Of a DNA stretch of 64,000 bases, positions 42,618 to 51,726 are shown piece after piece (position 1 is the first letter of the stretch; each line of letters starts with the position of its first letter). The DNA is from Sphingomonas sp. C3-2. GTDB taxonomy: Bacteria > Pseudomonadota > Alphaproteobacteria > Sphingomonadales > Sphingomonadaceae. The stretch lies in contig NZ_CP130322.1 in the NCBI RefSeq assembly GCF_033025475.1, positions 2,795,001 to 2,859,000 on the forward strand, in the 5' to 3' direction. The translations under genes were made by a program, and so were the position numbers. The notes beneath the pieces are model-generated. The model had not been told where the DNA came from. It did no database searches and was given only the letters and a program-made list of their open reading frames with translations.

Positions 42618-43835
42618 ATGCTCTATAACGCCTATGAACTGCAGCGTTCGCTGCTCGCCGGTGCCAGTGCCTTCGCCAATATCGGGGCGGAGTTCTTCCA
42701 GAACCCGGCCAACCCCTTTGCCTATTTCGGCGGTGGTCCGGTGCTTGCGTCCGCGCTCGATGTGTTCGCACATGCAGCAGCGCCGCGTGGCAAGCCCGGC
42801 TTTGGCCTGCTCGAAACCGAGGTGGATGGAAAGGCCGTCACGGTTTTCGAGGAAATCGTTCTGCAAAAGCCCTTCGGCCAATTGAAGCGCTTCACGCGCG
42901 AGGGGATTGAGGGGTCGCCCAAGCTGCTGATCGTGGCGCCGATGTCGGGCCATTATGCCACGCTGCTGCGCGGCACGGTCGAACGCATGCTGCCCAAGCA
43001 TGAAGTGTATATTACCGACTGGCGCGACGCGAAGCTGGTTCCCCGGTCGGAAGGGCGGTTCGATCTCGACGATTATATCGATTACATCATCGCCTTTCTC
43101 GAAGAGATCGGCCCCGGCGCGCATATGCTCGCCGTCTGCCAGCCTTCGGTGCCCGCTTATGCTGCGGCGGCGATCATGGCGAAGCAGAACCATCCCTGCC
43201 GCCCGAAAACGCTGACCATGATGGGCGGCCCGGTCGACACGCGCGAGGCGCCGACGGCGGTGAACACGCTGGCCACCGAACGGCCTTTCTCGTGGTTCGA
43301 ACAGAATGTGATCGCGACCGTCCCGATGCATTATCCGGGCGGTGGGCGTCAGGTATATCCCGGCTTCCTGCAGCTTGCCGGTTTCATGTCGATGAACCTC
43401 GGCAACCATCTGATGAGCCATTGGGAGATGTTCAAGCATCTGGTGCAAGGCGACGATGAAAGCGCGGAGGCGACCAAGGCCTTTTACGAGGAATATCGCT
43501 CGGTCTGCGACATGACGGCGGAATTCTATCTGCAGACGATCGACGCAGTGTTCCAGCGTCATCTGCTGCCGCAGGGCCAGTTCTATCATCGCGGCGTGCG
43601 GGTCGATCCTGCCGATATGAAGGATATCGGCCTGCTCGCGGTCGAGGGCGAGCGCGACGATATTTCGGGGATCGGGCAGACCAAGGCCGCGCTCACGCTC
43701 GCGACCAAGCTGCCCGCCAAGCACAAGAAATATCATCTTGCCCCCGATGTTGGCCATTACGGCATCTTCAACGGCAGCAAATGGCGCAACAAGATCGCGC
43801 CGATTGTCGAAGACTGGATCGCCACGCACAATTGA
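42618..43835 (+). CDS. phaZ: Intracellular polyhydroxyalkanoate depolymerase
   Basis: This 405-residue protein has the family's alpha/beta hydrolase core. The nucleophile elbow is MLAVCQPSVPA with Cys174 in place of the usual serine, as in the intracellular PhaZ of Cupriavidus. A following MMGGPVDTREAP region and a C-terminal LAPDVGHYGIFNGSKWR carrying the catalytic His complete it. It degrades stored polyhydroxybutyrate granules in the cytoplasm. The ATG lies just downstream of a GGGAAC stretch. Thiolase and MaoC-hydratase genes at 46-48 kb might feed the same cycle. Confidence 0.94.
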   Translation: MLYNAYELQRSLLAGASAFANIGAEFFQNPANPFAYFGGGPVLASALDVFAHAAAPRGKPGFGLLETEVDGKAVTVFEEIVLQKPFGQLKRFTREGIEGSPKLLIVAPMSGHYATLLRGTVERMLPKHEVYITDWRDAKLVPRSEGRFDLDDYIDYIIAFLEEIGPGAHMLAVCQPSVPAYAAAAIMAKQNHPCRPKTLTMMGGPVDTREAPTAVNTLATERPFSWFEQNVIATVPMHYPGGGRQVYPGFLQLAGFMSMNLGNHLMSHWEMFKHLVQGDDESAEATKAFYEEYRSVCDMTAEFYLQTIDAVFQRHLLPQGQFYHRGVRVDPADMKDIGLLAVEGERDDISGIGQTKAALTLATKLPAKHKKYHLAPDVGHYGIFNGSKWRNKIAPIVEDWIATHN

Positions 43836-43932
43836 ACGGCGCGGGGAGCGCGGCTTCCCGCCCTTTCGTCTTTGTATCGCTCAGGTGACGATGCCGCTTG
43901 AGCCGGGCTCAGGGGGCGTCTATCGCGCCGTC

Positions 43933-44223
43933 ATGAGCGCATCCGATACACCCGCCCATGCTTCCGCCGAGGACGCCGATACCGCCCGCGCCATTCGCGA
44001 AATCGCGGAACGCCTGACGGCCCCCGGGGGCAATCCGGTTGCCCGCGCGCGCGCCTGGGTGGAAAAGGTGATCCCCGAGGCGCAGCGCGGGCCGGGCTGG
44101 GACCGGCACTGGCGCGAGCTTGAGGCCTATGCCGAATCCGCGGCGATCTGGGCGCCCGAGGACGGCGCGGCACCGCACGTGGACGCGTTTGAAGATGAAG
44201 ATGAGGACGGCGACGAGGATTGA
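43933..44223 (+). CDS. Small acidic hypothetical protein
   Basis: This 96-residue protein starts MSASDTPAHAS, contains an amphipathic helix (TARAIREIAERL) and a motif WVEKVIPEAQRGPGW-RHWREL, and ends with a strongly acidic DEDEDGDED tail. ATG 43891 with a nearby AGGTG is an alternative start that would add 14 residues. No named domain is recognised. The next small gene lies 40 bp downstream on the same strand. Confidence 0.6.
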   Translation: MSASDTPAHASAEDADTARAIREIAERLTAPGGNPVARARAWVEKVIPEAQRGPGWDRHWRELEAYAESAAIWAPEDGAAPHVDAFEDEDEDGDED

Positions 44224-44263
44224 TCCTGTCGCCTGTTTTCCGGGTTCAGTGGAGCATCAGTCA

Positions 44264-44512
44264 ATGACCCCCGTCGAACGCGCTGCGCGCGCCATGTATG
44301 ATGTCGTCTCCCCCGACTGGGCGTGGGACGATCCCGATGCAGAGTTGCTGCGGCGGATGTACCGCGCCAATGCCCGTGCGGCGCTCGGTGCGCTGCGCGA
44401 GGCAAGCGCCGGGATGCGGCAGGCGGGCGGCGATCATCTCGAAGGCGCCCAGGCCTCGGCCGAAAGCCTGTGGATCGTCATGCTCGACGCGGCGCTGGCC
44501 GAGGGCGACTAA
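44264..44512 (+). CDS. Small hypothetical protein
   Basis: The product is 82 residues, starting MTPVERAARAMYDVV. It is helical and Ala/Arg rich (RMYRANARAALGALREASAG) with no membrane segment or signal peptide. GGAG lies 8 bp before the ATG, which supports this start over a longer open frame. It lies 40 bp after the acidic small gene, so the two may be one transcript. The function is unknown. Confidence 0.6.
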   Translation: MTPVERAARAMYDVVSPDWAWDDPDAELLRRMYRANARAALGALREASAGMRQAGGDHLEGAQASAESLWIVMLDAALAEGD

Positions 44513-44534
44513 GCCCCCGGCTTCGCGGCCAAGA

Positions 44535-45368
44535 TCAGGCCAGCACCCCGCCGTCGAGCGCCCTGGCGCGCACGCCCAGCCGGTCGAGCAGGGGGAGGCT
44601 GCGGACAACCTCGCCGCTGAGGTCCGCCGCGGGGCGGTGGCAGAGCTGCAACGCGGCCTCGACCATCGTCTCCACGGGCTCGACATGATCGCGGTCATCC
44701 CAGCCGCCAACCGCCAGCGCGCCCTCGCTGGCAACCGCGCCGACCGGGGCCAGCACGTTGACCGCGATTCCGCTGCCGGCAAGCTCGACCGCCCAGCCGG
44801 CCGTCAGCCGGTTCATCGCGGCCTTCGACGCGCCGTAAAGGGTGGCGTATCCATTTTTGTTGAACTGGAATGCGCGGTCTTCGGCGTCGTACGGCGCGGT
44901 GGGGGGCAGGTCGGATGCGCCGCTGCCGATGTTGAGGATCCAGCCTTGCCCCCGCGCCTTCATATGGGGGAGCGCCTGTTGCGACAGGTCCTGCGGCGCG
45001 AAGAGGTTCATCTGGAACGCGAGGTGCATCTGCTTGGGTGTCGCCTCGGTGATCGGCACGAACCGCGCCCAGGCGGCGTTGTTGACCAGAATGTCGAGCC
45101 CGCCGAAATGCGCGACCGTTTCGGCGACGATATTGGCGCGGTCTTCCGGATCGGCGATATTGGCCTGGATCATCAGGCAGCGGCCGCCCTGCGCCTCGAT
45201 CTGCTCGGCGGTCTGCCGCAGGCTGCCCTCGATCTTGTCGCTCGGCTCAATGGTGCGCGCGACGATCGCGACATCGGCACCCTCCGCCGAAAAGCGCCGC
45301 GAGATGGCCGCCCCGATACCCCGGCTCGCGCCGGTGATGATGGCGACCTTGCCTGTCAAAAGACCCAT
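44535..45368 (-). CDS. SDR-family oxidoreductase
   Basis: This 277-residue protein has cofactor motif TGASRGIGAAIS, NNAAWARF, the LYGASKAAMNRLTAGWA catalytic YxxxK segment and LAPVGAVASEG. The start was set at ATG 45368, which follows GGAGAGGG by 8 bp; an upstream ATG at 45386 overlaps this ribosome site. It resembles bacterial citronellol/citronellal-type and acyl-alcohol dehydrogenases of the SDR family; the exact substrate is open. It ends 22 bp from the end of the convergent small gene. Confidence 0.86.
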   Translation of the reverse strand: MGLLTGKVAIITGASRGIGAAISRRFSAEGADVAIVARTIEPSDKIEGSLRQTAEQIEAQGGRCLMIQANIADPEDRANIVAETVAHFGGLDILVNNAAWARFVPITEATPKQMHLAFQMNLFAPQDLSQQALPHMKARGQGWILNIGSGASDLPPTAPYDAEDRAFQFNKNGYATLYGASKAAMNRLTAGWAVELAGSGIAVNVLAPVGAVASEGALAVGGWDDRDHVEPVETMVEAALQLCHRPAADLSGEVVRSLPLLDRLGVRARALDGGVLA

Positions 45369-45446
45369 GAGTGCATCCCTCTCCATAGATGAATTTTGTT
45401 CTGTGAGAGTAAAATTGCACTGAGGTCCAAATTTGTAAATTGGCAA

Positions 45447-45490
45447 AATGTGGGGCGGGCGCTGGAAGAATGTGGGGCGGGCGCTGGAAG
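45447..45490 (+). repeat. Perfect tandem duplication, 22 bp x 2
   Basis: Two identical 22-bp units (AATGTGGGGCGGGCGCTGGAAG) stand head to tail, at 45447-45468 and 45469-45490. They lie between the SDR start and the lower-GC gene downstream. Confidence 0.95.
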
Positions 45491-45643
45491 GATGTGCGTC
45501 TGGTGCGCGCAATCCGGACGGAAACAGTCCATTAATAGGCGCTATGTGAGGCAGGGGAGCAAGGGGGAGAACTGGTAGCTTACAACTCGTACGAAGATGT
45601 TCATTCCCATCGAGGTTTTAGCTCAAACAACAAAAATGGCCGT

Positions 45644-45650
45644 GGAGGTG
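45644..45650 (+). promoter_or_regulatory. Strong Shine-Dalgarno of the HEPN-like gene
   Basis: GGAGGTG ends 3 bp before the ATG at 45654 (5 bp from GGAGG) and decides the start over upstream ATGs at 45597 and 45636. Confidence 0.75.
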
Positions 45651-45653
45651 ATA

Positions 45654-46196
45654 ATGGAGGATGCGTTTTGGAAGGAGTTGAAAAACAGACCTGGCTTCGA
45701 CTGGCTCATCGAAGCTAGGCGCTACTTGCACGCCGCTGAAATTCTGCGCGCCAGCGCAGAGTACCGGCGGGGCGTGATAATGACGCCACCGCTCCACCTT
45801 CTCGCCCATGGCACCGAATTGCTCCTCAAAGCTAACCTAATCACAGCCGACCCTACTGCAACTGACGTCCGATCATTCGGGCATGACATTTGGAAACTCT
45901 GGAACGACATAAGAAGCGCGCAACTTCGGGTTGATCTTCTGAAAGCCGCTGATGAGGAATGGGAGGCAGCAAAAATGAGTGAGGAATGGCAGGGCGCTTT
46001 CAATGAAGACAGCGGAGTTCTTTTTAAGGAATACCTCAAACGCCTGAGCGAGCTTCATACCAAAGAGATAGACTACGCTCTCCGTTATGTCCGCCCAGAG
46101 GAAACAGAAGCGCCTAAACCACACATGCTTGGACCGGCCATGTATCGCGTCGCGGATCAATATGTTCGCGCTATGGCGCAGGCGCGCCGTCTATAG
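45654..46196 (+). CDS. HEPN-like hypothetical protein, probably acquired
   Basis: This 180-residue helical protein starts at ATG 45654, directly after a near-perfect ribosome site. Features seen are a helix EARRYLHAAEILRASAEYRRG, a block PPLHLLAHGTELLLKANL, and FGHDIWKLW about 20 residues later. The pattern of a His-Gly-Glu-Leu-Leu-Lys helix and a GHD-x-x-L turn resembles HEPN-type proteins found with nucleotidyltransferases or in abortive-infection systems. The canonical R-x4-6-H nuclease motif is not evident, so activity is uncertain. The base composition is clearly lower in GC than the flanking genes, and codon choice differs, which suggests transfer. No partner gene is next to it. Confidence 0.55.
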   Translation: MEDAFWKELKNRPGFDWLIEARRYLHAAEILRASAEYRRGVIMTPPLHLLAHGTELLLKANLITADPTATDVRSFGHDIWKLWNDIRSAQLRVDLLKAADEEWEAAKMSEEWQGAFNEDSGVLFKEYLKRLSELHTKEIDYALRYVRPEETEAPKPHMLGPAMYRVADQYVRAMAQARRL

Positions 46197-46297
46197 GCGC
46201 GAATTTACATGGAGTTTTAGAAAAATTACGTAGATCAGATATGGCAGCGATCTGTCGTTCACGCACATCAACGAAGGCATGGCCGCTGCCCGGCCGC

Positions 46298-47476
46298 CTA
46301 GAATATCTCGAACAAGCCCGCAGCGCCCTGGCCACCGCCGATGCACATGGTGACGACGGCATATTTCGCGCCGCGTCGCTTGCCTTCGATCAGCGCGTGG
46401 CCGGTCATCCGCGCGCCCGACATGCCATAGGGGTGCCCGATCGAGATCGCGCCGCCGTTCACGTTCATCAGGTCATTGGGGATGCCCAGCGTGTCGCGGC
46501 AGTAAATAACCTGCACGGCAAAGGCCTCGTTGAGTTCCCACAGGCCGATATCGTCCATCTTGAGGCGAAAACGCTGGAGCAGCTTGGGGATGGCGAAGAC
46601 CGGGCCGATCCCCATTTCGTCGGGCTCGGTGCCCGCAACCGCCATGCCGACATAGCGGCCAAGCGGGGTGAGCCCGCGCTTTTCGGCGGTGCGCGCTTCC
46701 ATCACGACACAGGCGGCCGATCCGTCGGACAACTGGCTGGCATTGCCCGCGGTGATCGTCATGCCGGGGCCCATGACGGGCGGCAGCGCGGCAAGCCCCT
46801 CCGCCGTCGTGTCCGGGCGGTTGCCCTCGTCCTTCGCAAGCGTCACCTGCTGGTGGCTGACTTGCTTGGTCGCCTTGTCGACCACCGCCATCGTCGCGGT
46901 GACGGGGATGATCTCGTCGTCGAACTTGCCTGCGGCTTGTGCGGCGGCGGTGCGCTGTTGCGACTGGAGGGCATAGATATCCTGTGCCTCGCGCCCGATA
47001 TTGTAGCGCTTCGCCACCACCTCGGCGGTGCCGAGCATCGGCATGTAGATGTCCTTGTGCATCGCCACTAGCTCGGGGTCGGGCGCAAGGCGCATCTCGG
47101 GCGTCTGGACGAGCGAGATCGATTCCACCCCGCCGCCGACGACGATGTCCATATTGTCGGTGATCACCTGCTTGGCGGCGGTGGCGATCGCCATCAGCCC
47201 CGAGGCGCATTGCCGGTCGACCGACATTCCCGCCACGCTGACCGGCAGCCCGGCGCGCAGCAGCGACGTGCGCGCGATATTGCCCGCCTGATGCCCCTGT
47301 TGCAGCGCGGCGCCGAAGATCACATCGTCCACCTCGGCCGGATCTAGCCCTGCGCGCTCCACCGCCGCGCGGATCGCATGCGCGGCAAGCGTGGGGGCAG
47401 GCAACGCGTTGAACGCGCCGCGATAGGCGCGGCCGATCGGCGTGCGGGCGGTGGAGACGATGACGGCGTCGCGCAT
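46298..47476 (-). CDS. Acetyl-CoA C-acyltransferase (thiolase)
   Basis: This 392-residue protein (ATG start 47476, preceded by AAGGAA) shows the thiolase motifs [12 protein letters not shown] with the acyl-binding cysteine, [19 protein letters not shown] with the catalytic His, and the second cysteine in [13 protein letters not shown]. It belongs to the degradative FadA/AtoB-like group rather than the PhaA type, although the boundary is not sharp. It completes beta-oxidation or makes acetoacetyl-CoA. It lies next to a MaoC hydratase gene on the same strand, 25 bp away, so a fatty-acid or PHA-linked unit is likely. Confidence 0.93.
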   Translation of the reverse strand: MRDAVIVSTARTPIGRAYRGAFNALPAPTLAAHAIRAAVERAGLDPAEVDDVIFGAALQQGHQAGNIARTSLLRAGLPVSVAGMSVDRQCASGLMAIATAAKQVITDNMDIVVGGGVESISLVQTPEMRLAPDPELVAMHKDIYMPMLGTAEVVAKRYNIGREAQDIYALQSQQRTAAAQAAGKFDDEIIPVTATMAVVDKATKQVSHQQVTLAKDEGNRPDTTAEGLAALPPVMGPGMTITAGNASQLSDGSAACVVMEARTAEKRGLTPLGRYVGMAVAGTEPDEMGIGPVFAIPKLLQRFRLKMDDIGLWELNEAFAVQVIYCRDTLGIPNDLMNVNGGAISIGHPYGMSGARMTGHALIEGKRRGAKYAVVTMCIGGGQGAAGLFEIF

Positions 47477-47501
47477 GTTCAATTCCTTCCAGGCGTCAGA
47501 T

Positions 47502-47960
47502 TCAGATGAAGAACTGGACGATCCATTCGGCGACGAGCGCGGGCTTGTCCTCGCCCTCGATCTCGACGGTGAATTCGAGCGTCTGCTGAAACTGGCCGGG
47601 GCGCTTTTCGGCGAGTTCGATCAGCGTGAATACGCCGCGCACGCGCTTGCCCGAGCGCACCGGGGTGAGGAACCGTACCTTGTTGCCGCCATAATTCACG
47701 CCCATGCGAATGCCGCCGCACTGCGGCGCATCCGACATTTCGTAAAGCCGGGGGAACAGCGAAAGCGTCAGGAAGCCATGTGCGATCGTGCCGCGAAACG
47801 GCGTCTGCGCCGCGCGTTCGGGATCGACATGGATGAACTGGTGATCGCCCGTGGCATCGGCAAAGGCGTTGATCATCGGCTGATCGATGGTCAGCCAGTC
47901 CGACGTGCCGATCACCTGGCCCGCCATTGCCTTCATGTCCTCCACCGACACGGTTTTCAT
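47502..47960 (-). CDS. MaoC-family (R)-enoyl-CoA hydratase-like protein
   Basis: This 152-residue protein is a single hot-dog domain. It contains the hydratase motif [18 protein letters not shown] with Asp and His in the catalytic pair, and [17 protein letters not shown]. The start is ATG 47960 after GGAGGAA; the open frame continues upstream into the recO region in a different composition. Hydration of enoyl-CoA to (R)-3-hydroxyacyl-CoA is the expected reaction. It is in operon with the thiolase. Confidence 0.88.
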   Translation of the reverse strand: MKTVSVEDMKAMAGQVIGTSDWLTIDQPMINAFADATGDHQFIHVDPERAAQTPFRGTIAHGFLTLSLFPRLYEMSDAPQCGGIRMGVNYGGNKVRFLTPVRSGKRVRGVFTLIELAEKRPGQFQQTLEFTVEIEGEDKPALVAEWIVQFFI

Positions 47961-48121
47961 GCGCGATGTTCCTCCCTGGGCTGGGCGCTTTCGGCCCGTT
48001 CCCCGGCAGGTTATCCCTTTGGAAAAGCGAAAGTCAAAAGCCCCGGATTCCGCAGCGTCGGGCCTTGCCGGGCCCATTCGTGGCGCTGGACGTGGCGCCC
48101 CAAGCGGATAGAAGGCGGAGC

Positions 48122-48853
48122 ATGCACCTGAGGACGGAAGCGATCATCTGCGCGGTCCGCGCGCACGGCGAAAGCGGGGCCATTGTGCGCGGGCTCACGC
48201 CGCAGAACGGGCTGCTCGCGGGCTATGTGCGCGGCGGGCATTCGCGCCGGCTGCGCCCCGTGCTGATGCCCTCGAACATCGTCGCCGCCGAATATCGCGC
48301 CCGGACCGAGGAGCAGTTGGCGAGCCTTTCGGTCGAACTTATCCACAGCCGCGCGCCGCTGATGGGGGAGCCGCTGGCGGCTGCCGCGCTCGACTGGACG
48401 ACCGCGCTCACCGCCGCCTCGCTGCCCGAAGGGCAGCCCTTTCCCGAGCTTCACGACGCGCTCGACGGCGTGCTCGGCGCGATCGAGGCGGCCCCGGCCG
48501 CGCGGGGATGGGCGGTGGCGCTGGTGCGCTTTGAACTGCTGCTCTTGTCCGAACTGGGTTTCGGGCTCGATCTCGAACGCTGCGCGGTGACCGACAGCGC
48601 CGACGATCTGGTCTGGGTCAGCCCCAAGACGGGGCGGGCGGTGAGCGCGGAGGCGGGCGCGCCCTATGCCGACAGGCTGCTGCGCTTTCCGGCCTTTTTG
48701 CGGCTCGGTGGCGCTGCCGACTGGCCCGACATCATCGACGGATTGAGGCTGACCGGCCATTTTCTGACCCGCGATATATTGGCCGAGCGGCGGATCGATA
48801 TCGGTGCCGCCCGTGAAAGACTGGTCGAAAGGCTCAAAAGGGCGGTTGCGTGA
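48122..48853 (+). CDS. recO: DNA repair protein RecO
   Basis: This 243-residue protein has an N-terminal OB-fold ([21 protein letters not shown], then [18 protein letters not shown]). A helical C-terminal domain follows with [19 protein letters not shown], a zinc-site-like cysteine in the family, and [11 protein letters not shown]-type text. It assists RecA loading in the RecFOR pathway. The start is ATG 48122 after GGCGGAG. It is short but within the range of alphaproteobacterial RecO. It is divergent from the MaoC gene. Confidence 0.88.
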   Translation: MHLRTEAIICAVRAHGESGAIVRGLTPQNGLLAGYVRGGHSRRLRPVLMPSNIVAAEYRARTEEQLASLSVELIHSRAPLMGEPLAAAALDWTTALTAASLPEGQPFPELHDALDGVLGAIEAAPAARGWAVALVRFELLLLSELGFGLDLERCAVTDSADDLVWVSPKTGRAVSAEAGAPYADRLLRFPAFLRLGGAADWPDIIDGLRLTGHFLTRDILAERRIDIGAARERLVERLKRAVA

Positions 48854-49010
48854 CGGGGCCGGGCGGGGCATGTGCCGCTACGTCAATTGTCCATTGCTCG
48901 CCCCATGCTTGTTGACGGGCAAGCCTTTCTTCCTTGCATCGATTGCAAGAGGCGGCTTTTCGGCAGGCATGGCCCGGTTTCTGGCGGGCGCAAGTCAGTG
49001 AAGGAAAGCT

Positions 49011-50057
49011 ATGCTCGTCGCGTTATTGCCCGGAGACGGTATCGGTCCTGAAATCATCGCGCAGACGATGCGTGTGCTCGACGCGGCGGGCGTGACCGGG
49101 CTTGAATTCGAAGAAGCGCCCGTGGGCGGCGCGGCGTACAAGCAGCTTGGCCATCCGCTGCCGGAATCGACGCTCGCGCTCGCCAAGCGTGCCGATGCGA
49201 TCCTGTTTGGCGCGGTGGGCGATCCCGATTGCGATTCGCTGGAACGTCATCTGCGCCCCGAACAGGCGATCCTCGGCCTGCGCAAGCATCTTGGCCTGTT
49301 CGCCAATCTGCGCCCCGCCAAGCTCTTCCCCGAACTGGCCGATGCCTCGGCGCTGCGCCCTGAAGTGGCGAAGGCGATCGATCTTGTCATCGTCCGCGAA
49401 ACCAATGGCGACGTCTATTTCGGCGAAAAGGGCCACCGCACGACGCCCGAAGGCCTGCGTCAGGGCTATGATGTGATGGCGTATAACGAAGCCGAAATCG
49501 CACGCATCGCCAAGGTCGGCTTCGAAACCGCGCGCGCGCGCCGCGGCAAGCTCTGCTCGGTCGACAAGGCGAACGTGCTCGAAACCTCGCAGCTCTGGCG
49601 CGACGTGGTGATCGAGGTTTCGGCCGACTATCAGGACGTCGAACTCAGCCACATGTATGTCGACAACGCCGCGATGCAGTTGGTGCGCAACCCCGGCCAG
49701 TTCGATGTGATCGTCACCGGCAATCTGTTCGGCGATATCCTGTCGGATCAGGCGTCGATGTGCGCGGGCTCGATCGGCATGCTCCCCTCGGCCACGCTCG
49801 ATGGCTCGAACAAGGGCCTGTACGAGCCGATCCACGGCAGCGCGCCCGACATTGCCGGCCAGGGCAAGGCCAATCCGCTGGCCACCATCCTTTCGGCGGC
49901 GATGATGCTGCGGTATTCGTTCGACCGGTCGGCCGAAGCCGATCGCCTGGAAGCCGCGGTTGCCAAGGCGCTGGCGAACGGTGCGCGCAGCGCCGATCTC
50001 GGCGGAAGCATGTCGACGCAGGAAATGGGCGACGCCGTTGTCGCAGCCCTTGCCTGA
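49011..50057 (+). CDS. leuB: 3-isopropylmalate dehydrogenase
   Basis: This 348-residue protein carries the isocitrate/isopropylmalate family markers [10 protein letters not shown], an [21 protein letters not shown] segment, [26 protein letters not shown] and the nucleotide-contact [15 protein letters not shown] followed by [15 protein letters not shown]. It oxidises and decarboxylates 3-isopropylmalate with NAD in leucine synthesis. The ATG is preceded by AAGGAAAGCT. The other leu genes are not in the window. metZ follows 27 bp downstream. Confidence 0.97.
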   Translation: MLVALLPGDGIGPEIIAQTMRVLDAAGVTGLEFEEAPVGGAAYKQLGHPLPESTLALAKRADAILFGAVGDPDCDSLERHLRPEQAILGLRKHLGLFANLRPAKLFPELADASALRPEVAKAIDLVIVRETNGDVYFGEKGHRTTPEGLRQGYDVMAYNEAEIARIAKVGFETARARRGKLCSVDKANVLETSQLWRDVVIEVSADYQDVELSHMYVDNAAMQLVRNPGQFDVIVTGNLFGDILSDQASMCAGSIGMLPSATLDGSNKGLYEPIHGSAPDIAGQGKANPLATILSAAMMLRYSFDRSAEADRLEAAVAKALANGARSADLGGSMSTQEMGDAVVAALA

Positions 50058-50084
50058 ACAGACCGAGCACGAGAAGAAGAGACG

Positions 50085-51293
50085 ATGAAAAGACATACCG
50101 GTCAGGATCGATCGATCACGCAGAACTGGCGCCCCGCAACCCAGGCGGTTCGGGGTGGCACCGCGCGGACCGAATATGGCGAAACTTCCGAGGCGCTGTT
50201 CCTTACCTCGGGCTATACCTATGACCGCGCCGGCGATGCCGCCGCGCGGTTTGCGGGCGAACAGGACGGCATGACCTATAGCCGCCTGCAAAACCCGACG
50301 GTCGAGATGCTCGAACAGCGCATCGCGCTGCTCGAAGGGGCGGAGGCGGTGCGCTGCCAGGCCTCGGGCATGGCGGCGATGACCGCGGCGCTGCTCTGCC
50401 AGCTCAGCCAGGGCGATCATCTTGTCGCCGGGCGTGCGGCCTTCGGCTCGTGCCGCTGGCTCACCGATACGCTGCTGCCGCGCTTCGGCATCACCTCGAC
50501 GATCATCGACGGGCGCGATCCCGATCAGTGGAAGGCGGCGATCCGCCCGAACACCAAGCTCTTCTTCTTCGAAACCCCGGCGAACCCGACGATGGACATC
50601 GTCGACCTCAAGGCGGTGTGCGATGTTGCGCGCAATGCCGGCATCACCACCGTGGTCGACAATGCCTTTGCCACCCCCGTGCTCCAGCGCCCGCTGGATT
50701 TCGGTGCCGACGTCGTCGCCTATTCGGCGACGAAGATGATGGACGGGCAGGGCCGCGTGCTCGCCGGGGCGGTCGCTGGCAGCAATGATTTCATCAACAA
50801 TGTGCTGCTGCCCTTCCAGCGCAACACCGGGCCGACGCTTTCGGCGTTCAACGCCTGGGTGGTGCTGAAGGGGCTCGAAACGCTCGACCTGCGCATCACG
50901 CGCCAGAGCGAGAACGCACTCAAGGTGGCCGAATTCCTCGAAACCCGGGTCCCGCGCGTGCTGTACCCGGCGCTCAAGAGCCATCCGCAGCACGAACTGG
51001 CGATGCGCCAGATGACGGCTGCGGGGCCGATCTTCTCCATCTATCTCGACGGCGGGCGCAAACAGGCGCATGCTCTGCTCGACGCGCTTCGGCTCGTCGA
51101 CATCTCGAACAATATCGGGGACAGCCGTTCGCTGATGACGCACCCATGTTCCACCACCCATGCCGGCCTGTCCGAGGAAGTGCGCCAGGAAATGGGCGTG
51201 ACCGAGGGCATGCTGCGCCTCAATGTCGGGCTTGAAGACCCGCAGGACCTGATCGAGGATTTCGATCAGGCGCTGCGCGCGGCGGGCCTGTAA
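50085..51293 (+). CDS. metZ: O-succinylhomoserine sulfhydrylase
   Basis: This 402-residue PLP enzyme of the Cys/Met-metabolism family has RGGTARTEYGETSEALFLTSGY at the start, VRCQASGMAA, FFETPANPTMDIVD, and the PLP lysine Lys217 in YSATKMMDGQGR. It makes homocysteine from O-succinylhomoserine and sulfide. The gene starts 27 bp after leuB and ends 12 bp before apaG, suggesting one operon. Confidence 0.95.
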   Translation: MKRHTGQDRSITQNWRPATQAVRGGTARTEYGETSEALFLTSGYTYDRAGDAAARFAGEQDGMTYSRLQNPTVEMLEQRIALLEGAEAVRCQASGMAAMTAALLCQLSQGDHLVAGRAAFGSCRWLTDTLLPRFGITSTIIDGRDPDQWKAAIRPNTKLFFFETPANPTMDIVDLKAVCDVARNAGITTVVDNAFATPVLQRPLDFGADVVAYSATKMMDGQGRVLAGAVAGSNDFINNVLLPFQRNTGPTLSAFNAWVVLKGLETLDLRITRQSENALKVAEFLETRVPRVLYPALKSHPQHELAMRQMTAAGPIFSIYLDGGRKQAHALLDALRLVDISNNIGDSRSLMTHPCSTTHAGLSEEVRQEMGVTEGMLRLNVGLEDPQDLIEDFDQALRAAGL

Positions 51294-51305
51294 GGCAGGG
51301 GTAGG

Positions 51306-51704
51306 GTGAAGGCGCTCTTCCCCTATGCGGAAACCACCCGGGGCATCACGGTCCGGGTTTCGGTGAGCTATCTGGCCGAGCAGTCGGAGCCCGATCAGGG
51401 GCGCTGGTTCTGGGCCTATCATATCCGCATAGAGAATGACGCGCCGATGGCGGTCCAGCTTCTCACCCGCCACTGGGTCATCACCGATGGGCGCGGCGCG
51501 CGCCATTCGGTGGAGGGCGAGGGCGTTGTCGGCGAACAGCCGATGATCGCCCCCGGCGCCTCTTACGACTATGTGTCCGGCTGTCCGCTCGGCACGCCCA
51601 CCGGGGTGATGCAGGGCAGCTATCACATGATTGGCGAGGATGGCTCGACCTTCGATGTGAAGATTCCGCGTTTCCCTCTGGTCGCGCCCGTGACCGCGCA
51701 ATGA
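51306..51704 (+). CDS. apaG: ApaG domain protein
   Basis: This 132-residue single-domain protein has SYLAEQSEPDQGRWFWAYHI, RHWVITDGRGARHSVEGEGVVGEQP and PGASYDYVSGCPL, then GVMQGSYHM: the ApaG immunoglobulin-like fold. The role of the family is uncertain; it has been linked to cobalt/magnesium tolerance. The GTG start at 51306 follows GGCAGGGGTAG. Confidence 0.93.
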   Translation: MKALFPYAETTRGITVRVSVSYLAEQSEPDQGRWFWAYHIRIENDAPMAVQLLTRHWVITDGRGARHSVEGEGVVGEQPMIAPGASYDYVSGCPLGTPTGVMQGSYHMIGEDGSTFDVKIPRFPLVAPVTAQ

Positions 51705-51726
51705 GGGCTGGCAACAGGTTGACGAT

